Source of the DNA: Gemmatimonadota bacterium
GTDB taxonomy: Bacteria > Gemmatimonadota > Gemmatimonadetes > Longimicrobiales > RSA9
Direction: 5' to 3'
Length of the DNA stretch: 10,588 nucleotides
NCBI GenBank assembly: GCA_016207445.1
Contig: JACQPS010000275.1
Span: 1-10,588 of the forward strand
Shown here: piece by piece, positions 1-7,347 of the stretch
Layout of the letters: every line of letters begins with the position of its first letter
Numbering within the stretch: the first letter of the stretch is position 1
Position numbers and translations under genes: made by a program
Notes under the pieces: generated by a model
Seen by the model: the letters and a program-made list of their open reading frames with translations, nothing else
Database searches by the model: none
What the model was told of the DNA's origin: nothing

Positions 1-1
1 A

Positions 2-145
2 ACGACCCGCCTGCGCACCATGAGTGACGACACACTGGCTCAGATCCTGGTGAAGGGCGGCAAGGGCATGCCCGCCTTCGAGAAGCTGCTGAAGCCGGAT
101 GAGGTGCTGGAACTCGTCAATTATATCCGGACCCTGCAGCCCTGA
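2..145 (+). CDS. c-type cytochrome, C-terminal fragment (5' end outside window)
   Basis: An open frame enters from the left edge and stops with TGA at 143-145, leaving 47 residues. The segment KGGKGMPAFEKLLKPDEV followed by LVNYIRTLQP is the typical end of a small class I cytochrome c domain. The Met of GMPAF is the usual distal haem-iron ligand, and the last helix packs on the haem. The CXXCH haem-attachment motif would lie upstream, outside the window. The family acts in the periplasm as an electron carrier or as a domain of a larger dehydrogenase or oxidase. Which of these applies cannot be told from the fragment. No start or ribosome site is visible. Confidence 0.8.
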   Translation, partial: TTRLRTMSDDTLAQILVKGGKGMPAFEKLLKPDEVLELVNYIRTLQP

Positions 146-264
146 GTAGGGCAGGGGCGTGGCCTTGCCGCCGCAGCTGGGCTCCTGGTCCGGACACTGT
201 GGGTTCCCGCGCTGCCCCGGGGGCGTGTGCCCCGAGCCGAGGCGGCGGACCGCGGAGGGAGCCG

Positions 265-411
265 ATGCTCGCAACCGAACTGCTTCATCACGAGTGGTGG
301 TGGCCGGTCGTCACGTACCTCACTTCCGGCGCCACCGCGCTGGCGGTCCTCGTCGTGCTGGCAGTTCTGGCCGGTGTGTGGCTGCCCCGCCGGCGTCGCA
401 CGCCGAGATAG
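265..411 (+). CDS. small single-span membrane protein, 48 aa
   Basis: The start at 265 is chosen over longer in-frame starts because GGAGGG sits a few bases upstream (255-260). The product begins MLATELLHHEWWWPVV, carries one strongly hydrophobic helix (about residues 20-41, rich in Ala, Leu and Val) and ends in an Arg cluster (RRRRTPR). By the positive-inside rule the C-terminus should be cytoplasmic. The aromatic HHEWWW stretch would lie at the outer face of the membrane. I do not recognise the family. It follows the cytochrome gene on the same strand after 119 bases, so it may belong to the same respiratory transcript. It is followed within 6 bases by a strong hairpin, which supports it being the last gene of its unit. 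Confidence 0.55.
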   Translation: MLATELLHHEWWWPVVTYLTSGATALAVLVVLAVLAGVWLPRRRRTPR

Positions 412-416
412 CGATA

Positions 417-462
417 AACGATGCCCCCGTGCTGTAGCACGCTACAGCATGGGGGCATCGTT
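417..462. terminator. 22-bp near-perfect hairpin, probable bidirectional terminator
   Basis: Arms 417-438 and 441-462 are reverse complements apart from one G-T wobble (position 429 against 450), with CAC-type bases at the tip. It begins 5 bases after the stop of the 48-aa gene and lies between convergent transcription units, where a terminator is expected. Neither strand has a long T-run after the stem (only TT), so it is not a textbook intrinsic terminator. It could also be an mRNA 3'-end stabiliser or a small palindromic element. Confidence 0.5.
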
Positions 463-726
463 CCGCTGGCGTGGCCGTCCTTCGGTTCGACTCACCGCGC
501 GCGGTGACCCGGTCCAGCCCCTTACCCTCGTCGTTCGAAACGACTCAGGTGCTCCCTGGATTCCGGAAGCTGCGGTTGCGGCCAGCGACCTCGCAATCCG
601 TTCACCGGTCTCGAACGCCCGGTGAACTCCTGCCTTGCGGCAGGCTTTCCGAGCCCGAAACGTGCTCGGAGCGCCGCTCCACACATGCAATGTACATGCC
701 GGCCCAGGCCAGGCGGCGCCGCCAAA
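463..726. other. non-coding convergent intergenic region with serial hairpins
   Basis: I find no convincing gene here. Possible reading frames lack ribosome sites and recognisable protein features. The stretch holds a series of short perfect stems: a 16-base palindrome at 492-507, 530-544 (6 bp, 3-base loop), 600-627 (9 bp, loop of 10), 629-644 (6 bp, TTGC loop), 648-670 (7 bp, loop of 9), an alternative stem at 668-680, and the palindrome at 712-723. The last follows the stop of the lipoprotein gene at 727 and may help end the cus transcript on the - strand. No tRNA or known riboswitch pattern was recognised. Confidence 0.4.
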
Positions 727-1272
727 TCACGAGGTGATGAAGGAGAATACCATCCCGTAGCTTCCGTTGGCATGGCGCCAACCGGCCCCCATCATCGTGG
801 AGTCCGCCATCATGCCCCCACCCATCCACCCGCCGCCCATCATTCCGTCCGTCATCATCTCGCCCGTCGCCCATTGGCCGCCCATGTGCCCGCCGTGGCG
901 CTCGAGCCCGACCGTGTGGCCATCGGCGTCCCGCATCCCGCCACCGATGTGGAGCGTGTAGCGCGTCTGGGATTGGAGCGGCGACGCCGGCGTGAACGTG
1001 AGCCGGGTCCGGTCCGCCGACCAGCTCCACGTGCCGGGAACGACGGGGCCGGTCACCGTGCCCTCGTGCAGCACCACGTACTGCTCCATGCCCGTGCCCA
1101 CGGCATGAGTGAATTCGACGACGATCGGCCCATTCGGGTCCACGCCGGTCGCGCCACCGGGCGGAACCACGCTCGCCAGCTCGCTCGCGGCCACAGCGTT
1201 CGGCTCATTCTCCTCGCAGGCGACACCGCCGAGCAGCGCCAACCCTAGCACCGCCCTTGCCCAGATCTTCAT
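727..1272 (-). CDS. Ig-like lipoprotein with His/Met-rich metal-binding loop
   Basis: The start at 1272 is preferred over the upstream in-frame ATG at 1332 because it has GGAG at good spacing and begins a signal sequence (MKIWARAVLGLALLGGVAC). Cys19 is the likely lipidated residue, although the lipobox (GVAC) is not ideal. Residues 35-116 look like a bacterial Ig-like domain of the SbsA/Big_5 kind: VVPPGGATGVDPNGPIVVEF near the start, DRTRLTFTPASPL and TRYTLHIGGGMRDADGH later. The expected last strand (YGMVFSFITS) comes only at residues 172-181. Between them is a loop with eleven Met residues (130-174) plus His126, His129 and His167, mostly MM pairs separated by Gly. Thioether-rich loops bind Cu(I) or Ag(I) in the periplasm, so a copper or silver scavenger or chaperone feeding the adjacent efflux pump is likely (inference). 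The gene starts 49 bases after the cusA stop and is the last gene of that operon. Confidence 0.8.
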   Translation of the reverse strand: MKIWARAVLGLALLGGVACEENEPNAVAASELASVVPPGGATGVDPNGPIVVEFTHAVGTGMEQYVVLHEGTVTGPVVPGTWSWSADRTRLTFTPASPLQSQTRYTLHIGGGMRDADGHTVGLERHGGHMGGQWATGEMMTDGMMGGGWMGGGMMADSTMMGAGWRHANGSYGMVFSFITS

Positions 1273-1321
1273 GACCGTCTCCGGCTGGATGGCAATCCTC
1301 GCAACCAACCCGTGGCGCGCC

Positions 1322-4300
1322 TCAATCTGCACCTACCACAACCGCGCCGGCGGCGAGCGGCTCCGCTGCGAGGGCGCGCGCCTCGCGCAGCAGCAGGTAC
1401 TCTTTCCAGAGGGAATAAATGGCGGGGATCACGACGAGCGTGAGGATGGTGGCCGAGACCATCCCACCCACCATGGGCGCGGCGATGCGCTTCATGACGC
1501 TCGCGCCCGTGCCGTGGCCCCACAGGATCGGCAGCAGCCCGCCGATCACCGCGGTGGCCGTCATGAGCACCGGGCGCAGTCGCTGACCGGCGCCCTCGCG
1601 CACGGCATCGAACAGCTCGTCGCGCCCGCGCAGCCGCCCCGCCTCGCGCCTGCGCTCGTAGGCGTGGCCGAGGTAGACCAGGAGCACCACGCCGATTTCC
1701 GCGGAGACCCCGGCCAGCGCGATGAAGCCGATGGCGGTCGCGACCGACCAGTTGTAGCCGAGCAAGGCCATGAACACCACGCCGCCCACCAGCGCGAACG
1801 GGAGCGACAGCATCACGATGAGCGACTCGCCCACGCTCCGGAAATTCAGGTACAGCAGCAGGAAGATGATCAGCAGCGTGGCCGGCACCACCAGCTTCAG
1901 CTTCTCCTTCGCTCGCTGCATGTACTCGTATTGCCCGGACCACCGAAGCGTATAGCCCGGCGGCAGCTCCACCATCTGCTGCACCATCCTCTTGGCGTCG
2001 CGCACGTAGCCGCCGATGTCGCGTCCGGCGACGTCGATGTAGACCCACGCGGTGGGGAACGCGCCCTCGGTCTTGACCACCATGGGCCCGCTCACCCGGC
2101 GGATCGTGGCGACCTGACCGAGCGGAACCTGTGCGCGGCCGCGGCCGCCCGCCTGTCCGCTGCCCCCGCCCATCCCCGCCATACCGCCGGCAGCCTCGCT
2201 CGAGGCGCCGCCCTGGACGACCGGAATCAGCACGTCTGCCAGCTTCTCCGGCTGGTCGCGCAGCTCGTGCGGATAACGCAACCGGACGCTGTACCGCTCT
2301 CGCCCCTCGACGGTCTGGGTGATGGTCATGCCGCCGACGGCCGATGCGATGACGTCCTGAATCTCCTCCACGTTGAGGCCGTAGCGCGCGGCGGCCTGAC
2401 GGTCGATGTCGATGTCCAGGTAGTAACCGGACACGGCGCGCTCGGCGAAGACGGAGCGCGTGCCCGGCACGGGCTGCACGGCCCGCTCGATCTCCTTTCC
2501 GATCCGCTCCAGCTCCGCCAGGTCGGACCCGAAGATCTTGATCCCCACCGGCGTGCGGATCCCCGTGGCGAGCATGTCGATGCGTCCCTTGATGGGCATC
2601 GTCCAGGCGTTGGTGATCCCGGGGAAATGGACCAGCGAGTCCATCTCCTCGATCAGCCGCTCCATGGTCATGCCCGGCCGCCACTCTCGTTCGGGTCGGA
2701 GCACGATCGTGGTCTCGAACATCTCGAGCCCGGCCGGATCCGTCGCCGTCGTGGCGCGCCCCGCCTTGCCGAACACGCTCGCCACCTCCGGAACGAGCCC
2801 GAGGATGCTGTCCTGCCGCTGCAGTGCTTCCCGCGCCTTCTGCACGCCGATCCCGGGAAGCGTGGTAGGCATGTACAGGATGGTGCCCTCGTTGAGCGGC
2901 GGCATGAATTCGCTGCCGATGCGCTGGAACGGGATCCAGCTCAACACCAGCACCGCGGCCGCCGCGGCGATCACCGGCAACCGGTAGCGCAGCACGAACT
3001 CGATCACCGGCCGGTAAAGCTGCATGAGGCGGTGTGAGATCGGGTTCCGCGCCTCGGCGCGCACCTTGCCCCGGATGAACAGTCCCATGGTGACGGGCAC
3101 GAGCGTGACCGAGAGCAGGCTGGCCGCCGCCATGGCCAGCGTTTTCGTCCACGCGAGCGGCTTGAAGAGCCGCCCTTCCTGCGCCTCCAGGCTGAAGACC
3201 GGCAGGAAGCTCACCGTGATGATGAGCAGGGAGAAGAAGAGGGCGGGCCCGACCTCCTTCGACGCCTGTACCACGAGCGACCAGCGCTCGCGCGCGGTCA
3301 GCTCCGATGTATTCAGCACGCCTTCTTTGAGAGCGACGCCGGACGGCGCGCCCGCGGCCGCGACCAGACCGGCCCCGGCCCCCGCCCCCGCGCTCGCCCG
3401 TTTTTCGGAGATGGCGCGCTCCAGGTGCTTGTGCATGTTCTCGATCATGACGATCGCGGCGTCGATCATCGCGCCGATCGCGATGGCGATCCCGCCCAGC
3501 GACATGATGTCCGCACTGATGCCGAGCGTCCGCATCACGATGAACGCCATCAGGATCCCGACGGGCAGCGTCAGGATCGCCACGAGCGCGGACCGCGCGT
3601 GGAAGAGGAAGAGCACCGACACCAGCGCGACGACGATCGACTCCTCGATCAGCTTCTGCTTGAGCGTGGCGATGGCCCGGTGAATCAGGTCGGAGCGGTC
3701 GTACACGGGCCGGATCACCACGCCCTCGGGAAGTCCCGCCTCGATCTCGCGCAGCTTGTCCTTCACGCGATTGATCGTCGCCAGTGCGTTCTGCCCGAAG
3801 CGCATGACGACGATGCCGGCCACCACGTCGCCGCGGCCGTCCAGGTCCGCGATGCCGCGGCGCACGTCCGGGGAGAGCTGCACCGTGGCCACATCGGCAA
3901 TGCGGATCGGCGTGCCCGCGGCCGTGGCGCCCACCACCACGTTCTCGATGTCGCGCGTGCCCTTGAAGTAGCCGCGCCCGCGCACCATGTACTCCCGCTC
4001 CGTGAGCTCCATCATCATGGCGCCGATATCCTGGTTCGACGCCTGCACGGCCTGCATCACGCGCGACACGGGAATGCCGTACGCGCGCAGGCGCGCGGGA
4101 TCCACGGTGACCTCGTACGTCTTCTCGAATCCGCCGACGGCGGCGACTTCACTGACCCCCGGGACGGCCGTGAGCTGGTAGCGGAGGTACCAGTCCTGGA
4201 TCGCGCGCAGGTCGGCGAGCGAGCGCGTTCCGGTCGTGTCCTCCAGCACGTACTCGTAGACCCAGCCGAGCCCGGTGGCGTCCGGTCCGAGCGCGACCTC

Positions 4301-4675
4301 CGCGCCTTGGGGCAGCCTGCCTCGAATCGCCGAGAGGTACTCGAGCACGCGGCTGCGCGCCCAGTACAGATCCGTCCCGTCCTCGAAGATCACGTAGACG
4401 AAAGAGACGCCGAAAAGGGAGTAGCCGCGCACGGTCTGCGCGCCCGGCACCTTCAACATCTCGGAGGCGATCGGGTACGTGACCTGGTCCTCCACGATCT
4501 GAGGTGCCTGCCCCTCGTAGTCGGTCTGGACGATCACCTGCACGTCCGACAGGTCCGGCAGCGCCTCCAGCGGCGTGCGGCGCATGGCAATGATGCCGCC
4601 GGCCACCACGAAGGCCGTGAACGCCAGCACCAGGAACTTGTTGGCGACGGACCACTCGATGATTCGCTTCAGCAT
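1322..4675 (-). CDS. cusA: Cu(I)/Ag(I) RND efflux pump inner-membrane subunit CusA
   Basis: This 1117-residue protein has the full heavy-metal RND architecture. The first transmembrane helix is at about 10-31, followed by a periplasmic pore domain, a central helix bundle (about 340-535), a second periplasmic domain (about 585-920) and a final helix bundle (about 925-1090). It exports metal from periplasm or cytoplasm using the proton gradient, as a trimer with CusB and CusC. The proton-relay segment IAIGAMIDAAIVMIEN places Asp405 where E. coli CusA has Asp405. The three Met ligands known from E. coli (573, 623, 672) are present in the same contexts at Met602 (YMPTT), Met652 (EMFETT) and Met701 (IDMLATG), with identical spacing. 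This argues for monovalent Cu/Ag rather than Zn/Co/Cd. It is longer than the usual 1045 or so because of an Ala/Gly linker (about 424-450) and a Gly/Met insert (about 822-848). It starts 12 bases after the cusB stop, and the TGAGG there probably serves as ribosome site. Confidence 0.95.
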   Translation of the reverse strand: MLKRIIEWSVANKFLVLAFTAFVVAGGIIAMRRTPLEALPDLSDVQVIVQTDYEGQAPQIVEDQVTYPIASEMLKVPGAQTVRGYSLFGVSFVYVIFEDGTDLYWARSRVLEYLSAIRGRLPQGAEVALGPDATGLGWVYEYVLEDTTGTRSLADLRAIQDWYLRYQLTAVPGVSEVAAVGGFEKTYEVTVDPARLRAYGIPVSRVMQAVQASNQDIGAMMMELTEREYMVRGRGYFKGTRDIENVVVGATAAGTPIRIADVATVQLSPDVRRGIADLDGRGDVVAGIVVMRFGQNALATINRVKDKLREIEAGLPEGVVIRPVYDRSDLIHRAIATLKQKLIEESIVVALVSVLFLFHARSALVAILTLPVGILMAFIVMRTLGISADIMSLGGIAIAIGAMIDAAIVMIENMHKHLERAISEKRASAGAGAGAGLVAAAGAPSGVALKEGVLNTSELTARERWSLVVQASKEVGPALFFSLLIITVSFLPVFSLEAQEGRLFKPLAWTKTLAMAAASLLSVTLVPVTMGLFIRGKVRAEARNPISHRLMQLYRPVIEFVLRYRLPVIAAAAAVLVLSWIPFQRIGSEFMPPLNEGTILYMPTTLPGIGVQKAREALQRQDSILGLVPEVASVFGKAGRATTATDPAGLEMFETTIVLRPEREWRPGMTMERLIEEMDSLVHFPGITNAWTMPIKGRIDMLATGIRTPVGIKIFGSDLAELERIGKEIERAVQPVPGTRSVFAERAVSGYYLDIDIDRQAAARYGLNVEEIQDVIASAVGGMTITQTVEGRERYSVRLRYPHELRDQPEKLADVLIPVVQGGASSEAAGGMAGMGGGSGQAGGRGRAQVPLGQVATIRRVSGPMVVKTEGAFPTAWVYIDVAGRDIGGYVRDAKRMVQQMVELPPGYTLRWSGQYEYMQRAKEKLKLVVPATLLIIFLLLYLNFRSVGESLIVMLSLPFALVGGVVFMALLGYNWSVATAIGFIALAGVSAEIGVVLLVYLGHAYERRREAGRLRGRDELFDAVREGAGQRLRPVLMTATAVIGGLLPILWGHGTGASVMKRIAAPMVGGMVSATILTLVVIPAIYSLWKEYLLLREARALAAEPLAAGAVVVGAD

Positions 4676-4687
4676 GCCGCGATCGCC

Positions 4688-5899
4688 TCAATGCTTCGTG
4701 GCAGCACTGTCGCCCTGCTCCTGCGGCGTCCCCATCCCGGGCATCGACGCCATGGACCGGCCCATGTTCGCCTCCGCGTCGATCAGGAAGTTCGCCGAGC
4801 TCACGACGACGTCGCCCTCCGCCAGGCCCGCCAGCACCTCGATCTCGTCACCCGCCACGAGTCCGGTGCTCAGCTCGCGCGGCACGAGCCCTCCAGCGCG
4901 GTCGCGCACGAACACGAGCGCTCGGTCCCCGGTGAAGTGGACCGCAGAGCGCGGGATCATGAGCGCGTCATGGCCGCGCGCGGCCACGAGCTCGAGCTTG
5001 GCGTACATCCCCGGCTTGAGGCGAAGCTGCGGGTTCGGCAGCTCCACCCGGACGCGGCCGGTGCGCGCTTCCACCGCGACCGTGGGATAGACGTACGTGA
5101 CCCGCCCCTCGAACACCTCACCCGGGTACGCATCGAACGTCACGCGAGCGGGCTGGCCGAGAACCACCAGCGAGAGATCCTTCTCGAAGACCTCTCCCTC
5201 GATCCACACGCGCGCGAGATCCGCGATCTTGTAGACGTCCATTCCCGGCATGATGCGCGTGCCCTCGATGACGTTCTTTTCCACCACGATCCCGGTGGCG
5301 GGTGCGCGCAGCGTCAGCGTCTTGCGCGGGGCGCCGCTCCGCTCGATACGCGCGATTTCGTCCTCGGGAATATCCCAGTAGCGCAGCCGGCGCCGCGCGG
5401 CCTCGAGCAGGTCCTGGGCATTGCGACTGGCGCGTTCGCCGCCGCCCTCGGTCGCCGCTTCGGCCAGACGCCGCGCGAGGATGAGCTCCTCCTGCGCGGC
5501 CACGAGCATGGGGCTGTAGACGTCCATCAGCGGCTCGCCCCTCCGGATCGGCGCGCCCGTGAAGTCGACGTACAGATGCTCGACCCACCCCTCGATCTTG
5601 GGGTTGACGTTCGCGAGCCGCGTTTCGTCGTACGTCACGTTCCCCACCGTGGCGACGACGCGGCGGAAGGGCTTGCGCTCGGCCGCGGCGTAGGTGATGC
5701 CGATGCGCCGCGCAGCCTCCGGTTCCAGGTGCACGGGTTGGAGCTGGTCGCCCGCTGCTGCGGGCCCCGCGCCGTGCGCGTGGCCCCCGGCGCCGCCGGC
5801 TTTCTCCCCGTTCCCGGTGGTGGCGGCGTACACGGCCACGGCGGCCGCGGCCACGACCACCACCGCGATGGCCAGCAGGATCTGTCTGCGCGTGCTCAT
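4688..5899 (-). CDS. cusB: RND efflux periplasmic adaptor (membrane fusion protein), CusB type
   Basis: This 403-residue adaptor links the CusA trimer to the CusC channel. It has an N-terminal membrane anchor (about 7-26), a flexible segment with HAH (40-42), a lipoyl-like half (VNPKIEGWVEHLYVDFTGAPI, about 98-118), and a helical hairpin of about 130-190. The second lipoyl half follows (LRAPATGIVVEKNVIEGTRI, 197-216), then the beta-barrel (IADLARVWIEGEVFEKDL) and a membrane-proximal domain to about 375. These are the hallmarks of the CusB subgroup of metal adaptors. The separate N-terminal metal-binding domain (YTCPMH type) found in some relatives is absent. E. coli CusB has its Met ligands near the N-terminus. 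Here a Met cluster (379, 383, 386, 389) lies at the C-terminus instead. The start codon overlaps the cusC stop in an ATGA, indicating translational coupling. Confidence 0.92.
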   Translation of the reverse strand: MSTRRQILLAIAVVVVAAAAVAVYAATTGNGEKAGGAGGHAHGAGPAAAGDQLQPVHLEPEAARRIGITYAAAERKPFRRVVATVGNVTYDETRLANVNPKIEGWVEHLYVDFTGAPIRRGEPLMDVYSPMLVAAQEELILARRLAEAATEGGGERASRNAQDLLEAARRRLRYWDIPEDEIARIERSGAPRKTLTLRAPATGIVVEKNVIEGTRIMPGMDVYKIADLARVWIEGEVFEKDLSLVVLGQPARVTFDAYPGEVFEGRVTYVYPTVAVEARTGRVRVELPNPQLRLKPGMYAKLELVAARGHDALMIPRSAVHFTGDRALVFVRDRAGGLVPRELSTGLVAGDEIEVLAGLAEGDVVVSSANFLIDAEANMGRSMASMPGMGTPQEQGDSAATKH

Positions 5900-7236
5900 T
5901 CTGCCTCCGCGATCAGCTCGTCCGTCCGGGGGAGCTCGCGGCCGATCGTCATCTCCAGCTCCGCCACGGCCCGGCCGTATTCGCCGAGCAGGCCATAGTA
6001 TTCCTGCTCGTACTGGTTCACCGTCATCTGCGCGTCGACCAGCGTCATGAAGTCGACCGTACCTACGCGGTAGGAGGCGAAGGCCGACTGGACATTGGCG
6101 TGTGCCGGCGGCAGCACCTCCATCCGGTACAGCCGCACGAGCGTGCGCGTACGCTCCAGCTCCGCCAGCAGCTCGCCGATGCGCGCATCCACACGCGCCC
6201 GCATCTCCGTGAGATCGGCCCGCGCCATCTGCTCCATGGCCGCCGCTTCGTCACGCATCCGCAGCTGCCGCTTCGAGGCGAAGATCGGCAGGTTGAAGCC
6301 GAGCATCAGGCTCCCCATCCGCTCCGTCTCGGTCCCCATGTCACCGGCGCGCTGGCCGTACTGGATGCCGATGACGGGGTCGGGCCAGATCTCCTTGCCC
6401 GCGAGCGCGCGGCGGGCCTCCGCCTGTTGCACGCCCGTACGTCCCTTCGAGAGCATCGGCCGGCTCGACTCGGCCCAGGCGCGCAGCGTATCCCTGCGGG
6501 GCAGCGAGAGCGGCAGGGGCGAGAACACCGGCGCAGGCACCGGCGTGTCCGCGGGCCGGTTCAGAGTGCCGTTCAGTCTCGCTGCAGCCGCCTGGCGCAT
6601 CGCCTCCATGCGCTTGAGGTCCGCTTCCATGCGGGCCACCTCGACGCCCGCGCGCAGCACGTCGCTCTGCCGGCCCTCGCCGGCCGAGTACATCGCCTTC
6701 GCGACCTTCTCGAAGTCCTGCAGCAGCCGCAGCGTCTCGCGCATGACCTCGATCTGCCGGTCGGCCTCGTAGACCATGTAGAACGCCATGGCCGCCTCGG
6801 CGCGCACCTGCCACCACGTCTCGTCGGCATCGGCCCGTGCCATCGTCGTGCTCTGCTCCGCGATCCGGCCGGAAAGCGAGAGCTTGCCGGGGAACGGGAT
6901 CATCTGCATCGCCTGGATCGCCGGTGCCATTGACGTTGGCATGTTCGTGTCCAGGCCAGGCACGGAGAAATTCATGACGCCGACCTGCAGCACGGGGTCG
7001 GGCGGCAACCCCGCCGAGGGCTCCAGCGCCGCCTTCGCCTCGGTGACGGCGCGCGCGGCCTGCAAGCGCGCGTTGCGCGCGGCTGCGAGCGTGTAGACCT
7101 CCCCCAGCGTCAGTGCAGGGCTCCGTTGTTGGGCCGGCGCCGGCGCAACCTGTGCCGCGCCGGGCGCGACCAGGGCCAGCGCCGCGCTCATGACCATCAG
7201 GGCGGATCGACAACCGACTTGGCTTTTCTTCATCAC
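5896..7236 (-). CDS. cusC: TolC-family outer-membrane efflux channel, CusC position
   Basis: This 446-residue outer-membrane factor forms the exit duct of the efflux complex. A Sec signal peptide (about 1-28, cleavage near PGAAQ) is followed by two internally repeated helical/barrel halves. Landmarks are LTLGEVYTLAAARNARLQAA near the start, AGEGRQSDVLRAGVEVARME (about 185-204), LNGTLNRPADTPVPAP (221-236) and the closing DAQMTVNQYEQEYYGLLGEYGRAVAELEMTIGREL. There is no lipobox, whereas E. coli CusC is lipidated. That is common in TolC relatives. The first codon is GTG at 7236-7234, followed directly by an ATG (7233-7231). GGAAG upstream fits either, so the first residue is uncertain by one codon. 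It is the first gene of the cus operon and lies 111 bases below the regulator gene, with its own operator-promoter. Assignment to copper rests on context. The fold assignment is strong. Confidence 0.9.
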   Translation of the reverse strand: MMKKSQVGCRSALMVMSAALALVAPGAAQVAPAPAQQRSPALTLGEVYTLAAARNARLQAARAVTEAKAALEPSAGLPPDPVLQVGVMNFSVPGLDTNMPTSMAPAIQAMQMIPFPGKLSLSGRIAEQSTTMARADADETWWQVRAEAAMAFYMVYEADRQIEVMRETLRLLQDFEKVAKAMYSAGEGRQSDVLRAGVEVARMEADLKRMEAMRQAAAARLNGTLNRPADTPVPAPVFSPLPLSLPRRDTLRAWAESSRPMLSKGRTGVQQAEARRALAGKEIWPDPVIGIQYGQRAGDMGTETERMGSLMLGFNLPIFASKRQLRMRDEAAAMEQMARADLTEMRARVDARIGELLAELERTRTLVRLYRMEVLPPAHANVQSAFASYRVGTVDFMTLVDAQMTVNQYEQEYYGLLGEYGRAVAELEMTIGRELPRTDELIAEAE

Positions 7237-7269
7237 CGTTTCACTTCCGCGTCCTGATCCAGGCTCGTT

Positions 7270-7289
7270 CGGGCGGAAACCTCCGCCCG
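7270..7289 (-). other. hairpin at the predicted 5' end of the cus mRNA
   Basis: CGGGCGGA and TCCGCCCG form a perfect 8-bp stem with a 4-base loop. If transcription starts about 7 bases after the -10-like TAGCAT (7297-7302), the stem would be the first thing transcribed. Such a 5' stem usually protects an mRNA from decay. The GGAGG inside it is too far from the start codon to be the cusC ribosome site. Confidence 0.4.
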
Positions 7290-7296
7290 CACGGGA

Positions 7297-7341
7297 ATGC
7301 TACCTGCGTGGCCTTAAGCGAGCCGTGAACTTGTCGTGAAG
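7297..7341 (-). promoter_or_regulatory. Operator-promoter A for the cus operon (11-bp direct repeats)
   Basis: On the - strand, CTTCAC (7341-7336) and GTTCAC (7330-7325) are spaced 11 bp apart, with a degenerate third copy (GCTTAA) one period further. A -10-like TAGCAT (7302-7297) begins exactly 22 bases after the second repeat. There is no recognisable -35 hexamer at the normal distance. This fits an activator-dependent promoter where an OmpR/PhoB-type protein replaces -35 contacts. The same arrangement occurs at three other places in this window. Confidence 0.72.
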
Positions 7342-7347
7342 AAATCT

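Noticed and set aside
600..627. Stem-loop resembling a tRNA T-arm (loop with TCGAAC)
   Set aside because: The loop has 10 bases instead of 7, and no acceptor, D or anticodon arms can be arranged around it.
602..1030. Antisense and overlapping frames around the Met-rich lipoprotein end
   Set aside because: They lack ribosome sites and recognisable features. The lipoprotein frame explains the composition.
1109..3152. Long open frames on both strands overlapping cusA (1109-3037 + and 1269-3152 -)
   Set aside because: Both are low-information translations in other frames of cusA, and the cusA frame alone carries conserved motifs and proper start context.
3425..5998. Very long + strand open frame (857 codons) opposite cusA and cusB
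   Set aside because: The translation is rich in His, Arg, Asp and Gly with no domain pattern. It is the antisense shadow of GC-rich genes that have strong family matches on the other strand.
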